Source: Polytrichum commune
Lineage: Eukaryota; Streptophyta; Polytrichopsida; Polytrichales; Polytrichaceae
NCBI GenBank assembly: GCA_950295325.1
Contig: OX485805.1
Location: 40,535,501-40,599,500 of the forward strand
DNA length: 64,000 nt
Reading direction: 5' to 3'
Shown here: piece by piece, positions 1 through 13,536 of the stretch
How the letters are laid out: each line of letters opens with the position of its first letter
Numbering within the stretch: position 1 is the stretch's first letter
Translations under genes and position numbers: made by a program
Notes under the pieces: generated by a model
What the model was told of the DNA's origin: nothing
Database searches by the model: none
The model's input: the letters and a program-made list of their open reading frames with translations, nothing else

Positions 1-589
1 TTTATACGAATACAAATGGTACTGAAATAATGTCTTATTTCTATGAGATTGAATCCATAATTAGCACAACCTATTGAAAAGAGGAAGAGAAACTAAAGTC
101 ATATGTGGCAATGATGATTAGATTTACATGGTATAAACTTAAATCTAGGTCATTCATACAACTCAAATCCCCCTATATCCAATTTACAAATAGGTAGTCC
201 CTGAATGGAATGATGCATATATGAGGGTAACATTTGATCCTTTAACAATAAAAGAAAAATAATCTTCAACCCCTCCATATGACACCTTGAATCCCAGAAT
301 GGGCCTCTCAGACCTTTAAGGGCTAAAGTTCCCCAAGGTATCAATTCCACGAGAAAAAGGAACTTCTCACCACCTGTTAGAGTTGCTCATGAAGACTTCC
401 TGATGGTAGCTTTTAAGGGTAGGAGCTATTACAAGGAAAACAAGAACAGGTCTTGTGCATCCCAAACCTACCCATGAACACCATGGATATTAAAGATAGC
501 CAAATCTTCAACATAAAAACAGTGACCCAAAACTTCAAAGGGGTTGAGCTCCATGAATATACACAACTGGTGACCTCTTCAATGAGAAA
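1..589. other. 3' flank of SPT6L, no further gene seen
   Basis: AT-rich sequence downstream of the SPT6L stop. It probably holds the 3' UTR and polyadenylation region of that gene. The short reading frames here have no recognisable content. Confidence 0.5.
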
Positions 590-2000
590 TCAGAATTCAA
601 CAAAGCTCCTACCTGGAGCTGCTTCTGGTTGATCCCACCCACCACCAGCAGTACTTCCACTACCTCCAGCACCCCACCCCTCTGCTGATGGGGATATTGC
701 ACCCCAATCAGGTCCACCTTCTGGTACACTTTCCTTCTCTTCTGTTGTATCCCAACCAGATTTTTCCGTAGACTCTGAATCTTTATGTCTGGGTTCAGCC
801 CATGGATCACTGTTTGAAGGCACTGGATCCTCTTTCCAGCCAGCAGCAGTTTTAGGAACTGTATCATCTTTGGCATCACTCCAGCCGCTTGATTTTCTCC
901 CCCCATTGTTCTCACCTGAAGGGCTTGGTCCAGGAACCCCTCTGGAGCTCTTCTCACTGCTCCAACCACCACCACTGGTATCCTCTGCTCTAAACTCACT
1001 ACCTGGCGCAGCAGGTTCAGCAGATGCATCCCAGTCACCTCCTGAGGGGGTGATTTCTCCTGCACAATTTGACAATGTTAGGAGTTGATATATCCCAACT
1101 TCACACATCATAATGAAGGAAGACAAAACACTAAAGTTGAAGAGTCTACTGTGATATCTGATTCATCACACATCCACCTGCAGGAGGTGCTCGTGCAGGA
1201 GTCCCAGCCTGGGTACTTTGCCCAAGAGAAGACGCCTCCCAATTGTTAACTCCATTGCCACTTCGTGAGGGGGTACTGCCACCCTCCTTCCAACCACCAG
1301 GAGCAGGCTTCCTTGCTGGTGAAGCTGATATATCAGAACTCCAACCATTTGACTTTACACCCCCACGTCCACCTCCACCTTGGTCCCAACCCCCTCTATC
1401 ACGACCTCCTCCGCCTCGTCCACCTTGATTCCAACCACTGTCTCGAGCCCCACCTCGTCCACTGAACCCACCTTGGCCTCCTGCTTGAGCAGGATCCCAT
1501 CCACTTGAAGCTGGCATGCTAGCCCACCCATCCCCTGTTCCCCCCTCCACATTCGTCCCGCTATCCCAACCAATATTGCCGGCTGTTCCACTCCTTGCAT
1601 TTCCACTTTTGTCCCCCCAGTTACTACCTCCTGCAACGCTGCTATCCCAAGCTCCTCCACCACCACTTCCTGTGACTGTGCCTTTGTCCCAAACCCCTTC
1701 TCGAGAGGATCCGCCCGAATTCTCCCAGCCCCCCCGACCAGAACCTCCACTCTTATCCCAGCCACTTCTGGAAGAAGGATCAGTGTCCCACCCACTGCTG
1801 GTGCCTCCATTATCTGCACCTGAGCGACCACTTCCTTTATCCCAACCAGAGTTTCCACTTCCCCGACCACCCCAAGCCCCCCTTCCCCAACCACCACCGC
1901 TGCCCCTGGAGTTCCCACCCCGATCTCCCCAGCTCATTCTTGAATCGTAACCAGAACCACCTGAATCAGACGGCTTCCGAGAGCCTGCACTGTATCCATA
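590..2000 (-). other. WG/GW-rich C-terminal tail of SPT6L (possible Argonaute hook)
   Basis: The last two SPT6L exons encode a long Gly/Ser-rich tail. I count 27 tryptophans, 22 of them next to a glycine (GW or WG), usually as SGWD, GGWD or NWGD, spaced about every 10-20 residues. Such repeats in plant SPT6L and KTF1/SPT5L, and in the largest subunit of Pol V, are known or proposed Argonaute-binding platforms. The tail is repetitive at DNA level, so long false reading frames appear on both strands here. The binding role is inferred from the motif; the repeats themselves are directly visible. Confidence 0.85.
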
Positions 2001-5000
2001 ACTACCTGCACTATAGCTGCTTGGGCTCCGTGGAGGCACCATGGCAGCCACTGCCCTCCTGCTAGGAATAGGAGCCTCAGGTATAGGGTCGTTGAAATGT
2101 TTCTGGAAGTAGCCGACGAGTTTGTCAATGCTATCAAAATTCTTCTTCCGATAACGAAATCCATTTGGAGACAAGGAAATGTACTCATGATGAGGATTCA
2201 CAGCCCGGATGTACGAGAGCATAAAGGCTCCAGGATGTTCATGTGCTATGGACAAGTAGTACGGAATACGCTTGGGATTTTCGGCCTTGTCTGACCGTAG
2301 TGCATCATCAATTTCCAGCTTGGTTCCTTGCTTGTACTTCCGGTAACGCATCATCTCACGCAAATAGCCCACCAGTGGATCAACATACCTTGCAATCACC
2401 TACATTGTCAAAGCAGAAGGATCAGCAAACAGATAAATAGGAAAGAGAAGAACACAAATGCTATTTTCATTGATATAAGGACAAATAAAGCCCAGATCTC
2501 CAGGTATTTAATCCTCACAACATTCCTCTTAAGTCATCCTTAAAATCAACTATCTCCTTGGATGGACCTTTGAAGGTGCCTTCACAATAAAACAAGAAGT
2601 GGCTGGGAGAAAAGTGAGAGATATCTGTGAGGATGATTTTTGAGTAACCAGGACAAGGAGGAAGGAATGCACTCTTGAACCTCAAAATAGTCACAGATAT
2701 CCGGAATCAAAAACTGGGTCACAGATAACCAAAATAATCCAGCCAAAGAGAAAGAAAAAAAAGAGAAAAAGGGAATACCACTGCCCCCGGTGACAATATA
2801 AAACTACAATTGAGAAGTAATTGCATCAAAGAGGAACAAAAGAAGAACAAGAAACCAATGGGAATAATCTATCAACTTGTACAATTTTGAATACCAAGAT
2901 CTCACTACCAACTAAAGAGTAATGAGCTTTTGGTCACATAAAAAGGAGGTAATACAAACTGTACTTTTGAAGACATAGCTGTAGCTCATAGCTCTTACTC
3001 AACTTCAAAATGTTGAGTGAATTTTATCACTGAACTTGCAGACACTTGAAAGGTGGAACTTTAAACCAAAAGCCATTAGCTGTACCTCATCAAGATCCTC
3101 ATAAGATTCCTCTCCAATAGTAAGAGTCTTGCCAAGGCTCAAGAAACTCGTCAGATCCCGACTTTCTTTGCCCCCTTCTGCTATGTCTATGTGTGTATAT
3201 ACATTGTCATGAATCTTCAATGTCATTGACAAGTGTGTAGGGCCTTTGCTGCTAGGACGGATTATAACATCACCGATTTCCTTTTCTTCCAGTGCCTGCA
3301 CCCCACCATAAAACATATCCCGACCTTCAATACACACCTGTATTACCCAGATATCAAATCAACTCGTTTATAAATATAACTTGGTTATCAGATGAATTCC
3401 ACAAACTAAAATGTTCTTTTAAGTGAGTATATTTGCAGTTTGCCTAAACATATAGTGTAGTCCAGACATATAGCAAGAGCGTAAAAATTTCAGAAATATA
3501 TGTTGCACGTGTCCTGCACTAGTGAGCCCCTAGGACCACAAGACACCCATAAGCCAGACTGGAAGTGATAGTCAGGACCAACCTTCACTGCATCATCCAA
3601 AGCTACATTTTGGAAAGAAGGATGAACAATCATGCGTGGTTTGAAGGACTTCTTTTTCTCCTCCTCTCTCCTTTTGCGAGCCTTATCCTGTTCATTCCGC
3701 AAGAATGTGGGATCTGGCCTATAATAAGGATCCCGTGACTGCTGGTTGCCCCAGAAGTCCCCCCTCAAATCACTTCCCCTGTAAAGACAGGTTGTCAAGG
3801 GTACATTGAGTCAATTAACTTACAAATATCATCACACTTGTATTTAAAACAAGACTACCCAGACATTTACATTTTAAAGACATCTCACATGCTGCAAAAC
3901 TGAAGAATGTACATGACAACATTCTGTGTTCAAAGGCCTGATGGTCCTAAATATTTTGCAAAATAGATGGGATCCCTTACTTGCAGGTCAATTCCACTGT
4001 GAATTTGGCTCTTTTCACATCCTTCACTCGGCAAGTCACAATGCTGCCTTCTGCAACCTTGTCGCTAGGTTCAACATTACGGTCATCTGAAAGGTCTTCC
4101 CTTTGAATAAAACCTAGTAACCCTGATTCCAGCGCACACATAACCCGGTTCTGTTGCACTTTCCTCACTGTTGCATGCACAATCCGACCTGGGGACAATG
4201 TGTCTTCACTCTCTCCAGTCAACATGAAGAAAATTTCATCAGGCGTGTGTACAGTGTATGGCCTGCGCCAGTCTCGAAATCCATGCTGAAGCTCAGATTT
4301 TATTAACTCCAAAGTTTGGAGTCTTTTTGGTTGACCTTTAGGTTGAATATCTAAAGCAAATTCCTCAATAACCAAGCTGTCTAAATACTCAGAATTCGCC
4401 ATCACATGCTCAACAGCCATTTCCATCATGTCCTCGTCAACTTCATCATCATTCTGGTGTGCCTCCTCTTTGAAAGCAGCTTCAGCCATGTTTTTGGCAA
4501 TCTAGAGCAGCAGGAATGAAACCACAAATGAGCAAAAAGCTAGCTCCATAGATCAACTGTTTGAAAAGATAAAAATTGCAATTGATCTAAGAATTAGGTC
4601 TAGACTACAGAAAGACTGAACAAAGAGACGACTTCAAAGCAAATGCATGTGCAGTGGGAAAAGAACATATGGAATGATAAATCCTAGGAAAACATATCAC
4701 AGAAACAAAAGACACAGCAACAAAGGAAGGAATGACAAAAACAAACATCTGAACAGGAAAGGTATCCTGCAGACGTATATAGATTAAAAGGTCAAGAGAC
4801 TCTACCATGTGCAAAAATGAAAGCCCAGATAGATTACTTTCCTGACAAGTATTTGGATTGAATTTCTGCTGAGAAAAAATATGCTCACCTGATATGACTC
4901 TGGATGAATGCGAGTATCATCCAGAGGATCCAGATGCTGTATTCCAGAAGCCGCTTGTCCACTGCCACGAACACGGATAAAGCCTGCAGAATTGATGAAG

Positions 5001-8000
5001 ACTTTTTTGTCCATAACCCGTATACTTGAATAAAGATCTTTTCGTGTTCCTACACGCCCAGCACTTTGAATAGCTCTCTGAATGGCCCCTGCTTTACGAG
5101 GCCCAAGACCAGCAATAAACTGAAGGGGTGCAAAAATCCATTCATGTGAAGCTGCTAGATTTATGTCAATGCCAACCTGAACAATCAAAAATTAATCTTT
5201 CAGCCCAAAGAATAAGTGTTATTTCAACAACTAAAATCACTCCACTCAGTTGTCTGCATCCAATTTTAAGGCACAGATGCAATTCTACTACCCCAAGATA
5301 GATCATCAATTTAAAAACTAGAAAAAAAATTCAGACATCATTAAAGAAAGTAAATCCAACCTGTTTTGCATGAAAGACGACAGTAGAGAAAACAAACAAA
5401 AACTATCAGACAAAGAAAATAAATTTCAGGGGCCCACAAAAGAAAGCTTTAACAGTGCTCACCTGATTTGTTACAGTAACCATGACACGCTCTATAGCTT
5501 CATAAATTTCCTCTTCAGTAAGAAAGCTTTGGTGAGGATGGAGCCTTAGTGAAAGAACCTCCTTTGTTGGCCCACATAAAGAAGCGACCATTGCTAGAGG
5601 ATTTTGTATGAAACGACCCAATGCAACTGCTCGCCTTACTATGCCTGCAAACATCCAACAAAAAAATAATGAAATTTGATTCAAGAACCATCAGTGAGAG
5701 AGGATTGTTCAGAAATGAGTAGAATATATCTTGACTTTTACTATAGATGAGAAGGTTTTTTGAGTAACAGCAATAACAAGTGCATTCTACAGAGCTAAAA
5801 ACTTTTGACACTTGCTGAGCAAAAACATTGTGACTCCAAATCAGTAAAGTGTTTCATGTGTGTGCTTCTCTAGCATATATTTGAAAATTCAACATCAAAT
5901 TTATAAAAAAAATGAGCATAAAATTATGTTCATAGGACCACCCACCAGGCTGCCCTGGAAGCTGCTCTTGAGATATCCTTGAATTTTCGTACAATGCAGG
6001 AATTGTTTCATCTCCATATATAACCTTTATCATGTCCAATCCATCTGCCAAATCGCGAGGATGCTGCTCAACTAGCTTAAATATAACCTGAATGACAAGA
6101 GTAATTTTACCTATAGTCAGGATATAATAGATCCAGTCCAGTCCAATACCAGTCATCAATTACCAATCCACTAATCAGATGTTAGTCAAAGCATCCACTT
6201 GTTATGGAAAAACTAGCAGAATTTTCTGGAGGATTGAACCAAGTATCCAAGACCACAAACAAGGCCATATACTAATTTGAGGAAAATGACATGATATTAA
6301 CATCAGTGGATGGATGTGGAAAACTGTTACCATAATGGATGGATGGAATAACCTAAATTGCCAGGATTCAGTTCTTGTCACAAGACTATCCATATGTAGA
6401 GACAAACATATCACTCTGTGATCTTCCCCATGATAACTTCACAAAATTAAATACAAAGAGGACAAATACTTGGTTCCTTGAGACAAGACACAAAATAATC
6501 AAGTTTTATCTCCTAATGCTCACACACAGAAACATGACATGTAACTCACCTCAAAGATATCTTTCTCTAACCGCTGGCACTGAAGATTGGCTGCGCCCAA
6601 CACACAAACATGAGGTTGATATTCTCTCATAAACTGGAGCAAGCGAACCTGATCGTTTTCCTTCCTCTGTTTCTGTTCAGGACTGTTAACCTTCAGATTC
6701 AAATACCCAGTGTGCAAAACATTCATGACCTCGCCAGCGGCATCAAGCATCACAAACGTTGTTGCTGGGTTGCCTGGCCCCCAGCAGCATGCTAGCACAC
6801 GAAGTGAAGGGCCATCATCAATCCTGTCATCAGGTAGGTGACTCCACAATCAGAATGGGGAAAAGAAGACCGACGAAGCTATAAGCTGGAAGTCACAACC
6901 AAGCTTCACTGCCCAGACCACACAAATCCTCTTCCTATAGTACACACTTACTTTGAGAAGGCTACAATAGAGGATGAAAAGATGGGAGCGTGAACAATGA
7001 TGCTATTTTTGACAATAACTTTATCAAAAAGGGCCAACAAGAATAACACTATTTAATCCTACCATATAAGTGCATCCCGTGACCAAATACAAGGATGATA
7101 AGACCTGAATACACAACAAGAAAGTGGACAACCCTATCGGTAGAGAACGAACAGACCTGTCATCCCGGTCATTCGGCTTTGCTGGAACATATGGAGTAAC
7201 AGAAACTTTGTTCCATAATTGCATACCACATTTTGCTGCCAGCCACTGTTTAGCTCTTGTGGACAATATCATGCGGGTCTCCTTCTCCATTGATGGGAGT
7301 AAGTGCAAATCTACAGCATCCCGCAATATCTCTTTACGTTCTTTATTCCACTGCTGAGCAGTGAGGCTCACACCTTCACTCAAATATAGATTCTCACAAT
7401 CTCCCATTAGGGCTGCACGTGCTTCCTTTGGTAATCCCACAGTGACCTCGAGAAGCTTCTCCTCTCCAGCTTTTTGTATGAGAAGCCACTGTGCATCATC
7501 AAATGCATTGATTGGCTTATCCAAGAGCCACTTGATACCTGCATATTGATGAAAGGCATCAATAGCATCATTGCCTTCGGAGGTAGGCCTCGTGTTAACC
7601 ACAGCTCTTTCTGCATAGAAAACTCGAACATACTCCCGCACAGTAGGCTCTGTGCTTATCTCTACAGCCACCTGTAGAACATGAACCTAAGCTGTTACAA
7701 AGATATGCAAAGTTGTTCAAAGATTGTCAATCAGTGTTCTTCACTCTCTAACTAACAGAAACGTCTTCACATCTTCAGGTCAAGGCATTCAACAGAAATG
7801 AAATATTGAGAAAGCCAAGCTAACAGTAAATAACAATAACAGTAGGTGACAGTAGTAAGGTGTAGTCTAACAGGTATATTAGGTATATTAGGTATATTAG
7901 GAATATTAGGAATATTAGGTATATTAGGTATATTAGGTATATTAGGAATATTAGGTATATTAGGTATATTAGGTATATTAGGTATATTAGGAATATTAGG

Positions 8001-11000
8001 AATATTAGGTATATTAGTATATTAGGTGTAGTCTCTAACAGTAGGTGACGACAGAGTAAGGGAACAAACTCTTGAAAATGTTCATTTCAGTCCCACTTTG
8101 CTAGCCAATCATTGAGCAGCTAGTCAGAACAACAAAAGACCTAGTCAGACAAATCTAGGGTTTTGAATAGTTTGGATATTCTAACAGCCAGCTATCAAGG
8201 GTGCCATCAAAGCAAACAAGGACATAAAACAGCATGATTTGAGATATCGGTACAAGAAAGTGACAGTGCATTTGAAACAAGAGAAATACAAAAGAAAGCA
8301 CACCTGCTTCTAACAAGTCAATACTAAGATATAACAATCATGAAATTTTAGCCTACAAAGGCAGAACCATGTGTTTAGGGTCAAGGATGACTAGGCTAAG
8401 TTGCAGTATGAAACAACACCTACCATATGCCTGGCACCTTTAATCACAGAGTTAGTATCTCTGAACTCATTGGCCGACCTATTCGCTGCACAAAACCTCG
8501 CAGCAAGCTCCTCTGGTGAAAAAGTCTCATCTTCAACATCATGCCTCTGCAGAAAAATTACTGCTGTTCAGGTGGTGCTTTCAGAAATTACAAGCACCCA
8601 TTCCTGTACAAGGGAATACTATTGATGTTGACAAGCCAAATTAAGCTTATACATACTCCAATGAGCTCAGCGAGAGCACTTCTACAATAACAAAGCATGA
8701 AACTTCAAAAAAAAAAAAAAGTGAATCTGTGCCCTCCATAGGTGAAATATGAGTCCGTTCTCTGGTCAGTATCATTGGACTTACTTTGTAAGTAGCTTGA
8801 AGATTCTCTCCAAAGCAATCAGGGGCCAACCCAAAATTCTTAGCTACAGTTCCAAGACCTGCTTTGCGGCAGATACTATAATGTGACCTTCTCTTTGGTC
8901 GCTTAAATCCACCTTCAACAACCTCTGCTTCATCTGGAGGGAAGTGGAGGTTAAATTTGGCATCACAATCGTCTACAGCTTGTTCTGATTGAGCATCTGC
9001 CAAAGAACGAAACAATTTGTCTACAAGGTCTTCTTTTTCAGGATCATCCCTGATGTCAATAGGAAGCCGCTTTTCATATGCAGTCTGAAGAGCAGTTTTC
9101 CGACGCTGCAAAAGTAGCCATTTCTTGTCCCATTGTTGAATTGCCCAAAGTGCCTGTCATATACTGGACACATAAGTGCAAAGGAAAACACACACAAAGA
9201 AGGCATCACTCATGTTGATCCAACCAAGCATATGCGTAGCTTACATGTAATACACGCACTTCTCACTAGCTATGACAGGAGAAATCTCTCAGAAGTTGAA
9301 GCTGCTGATCTCATGCACTACAGAAATGGGCTAACCAAAAATGACTACAAACATCACAAAAATAAAGTTGCTCACACCACAAATACTTCAAAGACATAGC
9401 AGACAGTATATTTCCCACACCAATACATAGAATCAAAAACAAATAAACAAGGCACACCTCATGGTGTTGAAGACTTGGGTTCCTGAGCCAATCTTTGTCA
9501 TCATACTCGCTTGAAGGTTCTCGTAGAAGATCTAAGCACTCTTCTCGTCGATACATCCCGATGAAAGGGACCTGATTCCACAAGCACAAACTGTAAATAA
9601 ACGTAGGCAAATAAACACAGTGATCCATCTCAATCCTCAATTCATGACATAAAACTACATGAGCAAAATTGGTATCAACATCTTCCTCTATGCATCTCTC
9701 ACGAATCATCCCATCAAGGCAGAAAGCTGCAGCATACCTCCAACTTCTCATCATGTATCAATTTAAGAAAAGCCGAGATCTGTTTCACTATGTCACTCTT
9801 TTCTACTTTTGCAAGATGTCGAAACTCCTGGCGAATTGAACCCCCAGAATGGTCAAAGGCTCTGTCAAAGATCCAGCTAGCCGCCTGTCTTATAGCTAAA
9901 TCTGATGAGGGCAAAGTACCTGCAGCTTCTTCCAGAATCTGAAAGTGCAATAAACATGTGAGTTTAGAAAGATAACCAGACCCACCATGTGGGCGGGAAA
10001 GTTCATCAAACTACACAGACAAGGAATGATATCAGAGACAAATGAAGGAGGTCAATCACTACACACCAAACAAATCAGAAATGCAGGCACATACTTGAAG
10101 CCTCTCAGGAACATCTACTTCTCTCAGCCGATCATCCCTCTCTGTCAAGAATTTCTCTTCAAGCAAGCTTGGCTCAAACTGTTTTTCCAGAAGTTTTTGT
10201 GGTGGAGGTTTACGCCCTCGACCATAGTCATCATCTTCATCATTGTCCTCTCTCTCTTCATCATCCAGACCAGCTAATGTATCCCTTTCTCGCCTTCTCC
10301 TCTCTTCCAGCAAGGAAGTGACATCTCCAAAAATCTCCTGAGCCTCTTGGAGAGCTATGGAATTAATTCCTGGAGCTTGCCTGAAACCTTTCTTCTTCAC
10401 CCTCTTTCTCTTCCTGCTTTCAAAGTTCAGCAATGTCAGTGGAACAGACAACCCTCCATTCAGAAAGTTCAACAATTCTGTAGAGTCAAGTTGCTACTTG
10501 CATCTAAAACTACCCTCATGCCTTTAGTCATGGAATGCTACCTCAATAACCCATGCAATAATCCAGGGCAATCAAAAGAATCAAAAAGTATTTAAAATAC
10601 TGAAATGCAGTGTACCTGGAAGGCTGTCCATGTTCATCGACTTCTTCTTCATCCACAATAAAGTCTGCCATCTCATCTTCTTCCCCCATTTCTTCTTCAT
10701 CTTCTTCCTCCATCTCTTCCTCTTCAGCAACATCTTCAGGTGCTGCCCCTGCCAATCACCACACAAGGAGTACCTTCAAAACACTTTCAATAGAAGCAAA
10801 TACTTCAAAGAAGAAGAAGAAACTGGTAGAAATTTGTGAATCAGAGGATAGTTCCATGACCAATCATCACAGTCTGTAAACATTTGACAAAAATCCTAAA
10901 CAAAGGCACCAAAGATAGGGAAGATGAGTAACAGTACAAAAAACGACATCTACCTCACCGACTACAGAAGAAAGATAAAAACAACTCAGTGACTACAAGC

Positions 11001-12834
11001 ATTTTCAAGAAGAAACTCAAACTCTATGTTTAAACTTTGACCAAGATGTAAATTTGAAATGCTCCAAAATTTTCAGAAAACTTCAATTGGTCACTTCAAC
11101 AATATGATATTTGGTGTACTGGAGGGCCCACCTTCATCATCTCCAAACAGAGATCTCTTAATCTCCTCTTCAGCTGTGCGTCCCCTCCTACCATCACCAT
11201 CATCTTCCTCTTCATCATCTGAGAGACCAATAGTACCACTCCCTTTTAAACCAGTAACTCCACCAGCTTTCTTCAGCCGCTTAAATTTTTTCTTGTCATC
11301 CTGCTAGAAGGACACACCTGTGTGAGTAAATACAACACCACAATACCAGTGACAATGTGGCTACCTTAATGTCTGATGTATGCAACAGTAAGTTAGAAGC
11401 TAGGCATATAGTTACCACATTCTCTAATTCCCTGCCAGCTTGTGGGACTTGTAAGACAAACTCCATTCTCGTTAAGAATACCCTGATGATCAACCCAATA
11501 TGGAAACTCACTGTTCTCGGAGGACAATGAAATCCAGTGACATTATATCCAATGACCCTGTCTGATGTATGCAACAGTAAGTTAAGAAGATCGGCATAAA
11601 ATTCCCAGGCTTTGTAATACCCTGGCAACATTTGGAAGTTCTCAGATAACCTGCACTCTTGTTAAGAATACCCAGATGATCAATCCAATATGGAAAACTC
11701 ATTGCTTTTGAAGGACAATGAAATCCAGTGACAATAACATCCAACGACCCTCTCTGATGTATGTAACAGTAAGTTTAAGAAGCTCAGCGTACAATTCCCA
11801 ATCCTTTCAATACCCTGCTCACTTTTGGTAGTTCTCAGATAGCCAGCACTCTTGTCAAGAGTATCTTGATGATCAACCCTCCCAATATGGAGAATACTCA
11901 CTGCTTTCGGAGAACAATGAAGTCCAGTGCCATTACATCCAATGACCTGGTCTGATGTATGTAACAGTAAGTTAAGAGCTCAGCATACACTTCCCACACT
12001 TCCTACTATCCTGCCAACTTTCGGGACATGTCACATTAACCTGCACTCTTGTTGAGAATATCCTGAAGATCAACCCAATATGGAATAAAAACTCACTGCC
12101 TTGGGAGGACGGTGAAATCCAGTGACATTCGCTTCTTGAAGCAGATCATAATCATCCTCATCAAGCTCATAGTGTTCGTCCCCCCTGCAAGGAAACTCCA
12201 CACATTAAATCATCAGAAGCGAACAAGGAAAAAATCATCAGAAGGCAGTGGTAGCGGATAACAGCCGACCACACTGGGTAAAAATCAGTAGAAAGCAATC
12301 AAACGTAGCTCCCGTCCATGTATCATTCATTCATAATTCAGCCAAGAAATATCATCGAGTGGCTTCACCTCTTCTTCCGTTTCTTTTTCTTCGCCTTGAC
12401 CTCCTCGTCGCTATCTTCAGCTTCCTCCGGCTCTTCTTCCTCCTCTTCGTCTACTATAAACCCATCCTTCTCATATTCATCCTGTCCTTCCTCTGTAACG
12501 TAACAATCGTATTCGAGCAACCTCCGTCAGAATCATCCCGACACCAATTTTTAATCGTCACAAGAAACCCTAGGAAATCATCCACCAACTCATTTTTTGC
12601 CAATTCCTGCTCCCAACTTCAATCGACAAGACCGAAACCACGCACAGATACATGACAAGAGCTAGACCGAGAAAACAAGGATGCAAAAACGAACCCAACA
12701 GGGCACCACATTCGGTCATTCTCCTTACCTTCTTCCTCCTCCTCGTCCTCTTCTTCGTCGTCAATCGTATTGGCCTCGTTATCCCTCGTGTCTTCCTGCT
12801 CCTCGTACTCTTCTTCATCGCCGGAATCCGCCAT
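590..12834 (-). CDS. SPT6L: SPT6-like transcription elongation factor / histone chaperone (plant SPT6L), 20 exons
   Basis: Nuclear elongation factor of the Spt6 family: it binds elongating RNA polymerase II and handles histones. Exons, read 5' to 3' on the minus strand: 12729-12834, 12369-12492, 12097-12184, 11132-11300, 10616-10742, 10095-10413, 9738-9938, 9458-9571, 8785-9153, 8424-8546, 7157-7671, 6550-6823, 5946-6087, 5463-5644, 4889-5176, 3981-4501, 3583-3778, 3086-3337, 1178-2399, 590-1059. Each junction is GT-AG and the phases add up, giving about 1,930 aa. Visible order: acidic N-terminus (1-205), RQAPG segment and helix-turn-helix region (from about 205), YqgF-like domain (about 755-860), helix-hairpin-helix (GLGPRKA, about 975), S1 domain (about 1150-1220), tandem SH2 (about 1270-1480), then a WG/GW tail. 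The start follows the acidic reading MADSGDEEEYEEQ. A GT at 598-599 could allow an extra 3' exon, so the last residues are the least certain part. Confidence 0.95.
7872..8030. repeat. 9-bp minisatellite in SPT6L intron 10
   Basis: About 17 copies of AGGTATATT, with AGGAATATT variants, run head to tail. The array is flanked by near-identical stretches (GGTGTAGTCT with CTAACAG), as if it expanded inside a short direct repeat. It lies between exons 10 and 11. Confidence 0.9.
11340..12150 (-). repeat. Tandem array in SPT6L intron 3 duplicating the exon 3 end and its splice donor
   Basis: Exon 3 ends near 12097 with the codons for VTGFHRPPKA followed by GTGAGT. Downstream in the intron the same stretch (end of the exon, donor-like site and about 150 bp of intron) recurs at about 11,900, 11,700 and 11,510, with a partial copy near 11,350-11,400. 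The period is about 190-200 bp. Copies read as variants such as VTGFHCPPR and keep a CAGTGAG or CAATGAG at the junction. Divergence between copies is modest, so they look like local tandem duplications rather than old exons. Confidence 0.85.
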
Positions 12835-13030
12835 TGCAACGAGCGCGGGTTTCGGTCGAAGTGTGAGAATCTCCAAAGAGTGGCAGACGCAACAATCAAG
12901 CTGGGGCGCGGACGAAACCCTAGACCATGGCCAGGTCCGCCATAGCCAAACGCAAACGCAGTCCCAAGTGCCGGTAAGCTTACCACTCGTGCTTGAACGC
13001 CTACAGGATACACTAGTGAGGAAGTTACTC
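12835..13030 (-). promoter_or_regulatory. 5' leader/promoter region of SPT6L with a telo-box-like motif
   Basis: Directly upstream of the SPT6L start, at 12915-12923, the plus strand reads AAACCCTAG, matching the plant telo-box core often found near the 5' ends of housekeeping genes. No clear TATA box was seen. Assignment as a regulatory site is inference from motif and position. Confidence 0.35.
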
Positions 13031-13536
13031 TAGTTTGCACTTCGCCTTAAGGGTTCCCATCATTTAATTTTGTAAATAATCCTTATTATTACCCTTAATA
13101 TTACCCTTCAAACCCCCCCCCCCCCCACCAATTGTATTGGGCCTTGACCTTTAAAGGATGTGAGTCTAAATATACGGCCATATACACAACTTATACGGGC
13201 TTCACAAGTTCATAAAACGTAATTTTTATGTGATTATGTGTTTGAAATACTATTATATATATATATGTGTATAGTCTTGTGTCCAGGAAAAAATAAATGT
13301 ATATTTATTTTGGACATTGACGATTGAACTACATCATATGTATTTGCATCCTGCAAGGGCACCCACGTTACGATCTTCGATAATTTCAAAGTCTTTCAAC
13401 TTATTCAAACAATGCATTTGGAGGATAAATTGGTTTTAAATAGGGTCACTTTTGACATGACTAGCTAAACATGAAAGTGCTAGTATTTAGATGATCTCAA
13501 CATTCTATTATATTTCTCTTTTATTTTCATGTATAG
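13031..13536. other. Intergenic sequence, AT-rich, with a poly-C run
   Basis: No gene or clear element. A homopolymer of about 15 C lies near 13,112-13,127, and a short TA repeat near 13,255. Confidence 0.5.

Noticed and set aside
535-1065. Second long minus-strand frame overlapping the SPT6L last exon
   Set aside because: It is an out-of-frame shadow of the WG/GW-repeat exon; only the frame at 590-1059 joins exon 19 in phase and has WG motifs.
1355-1950. Long frames on both strands over the SPT6L tail (Pro-rich on plus, Gly/Val-rich on minus)
   Set aside because: Explained by the GC-rich repetitive coding of the tail; no independent start, splice or motif support.
7872-8030. Regular repeats considered as a CRISPR-like array
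   Set aside because: Units are 9 bp, head to tail without spacers, inside a eukaryotic intron: a minisatellite.
11296-11901. Three overlapping frames in SPT6L intron 3 that look like related small proteins
   Set aside because: They are frames through the tandem intron array and carry copies of the exon 3 end, not separate genes.
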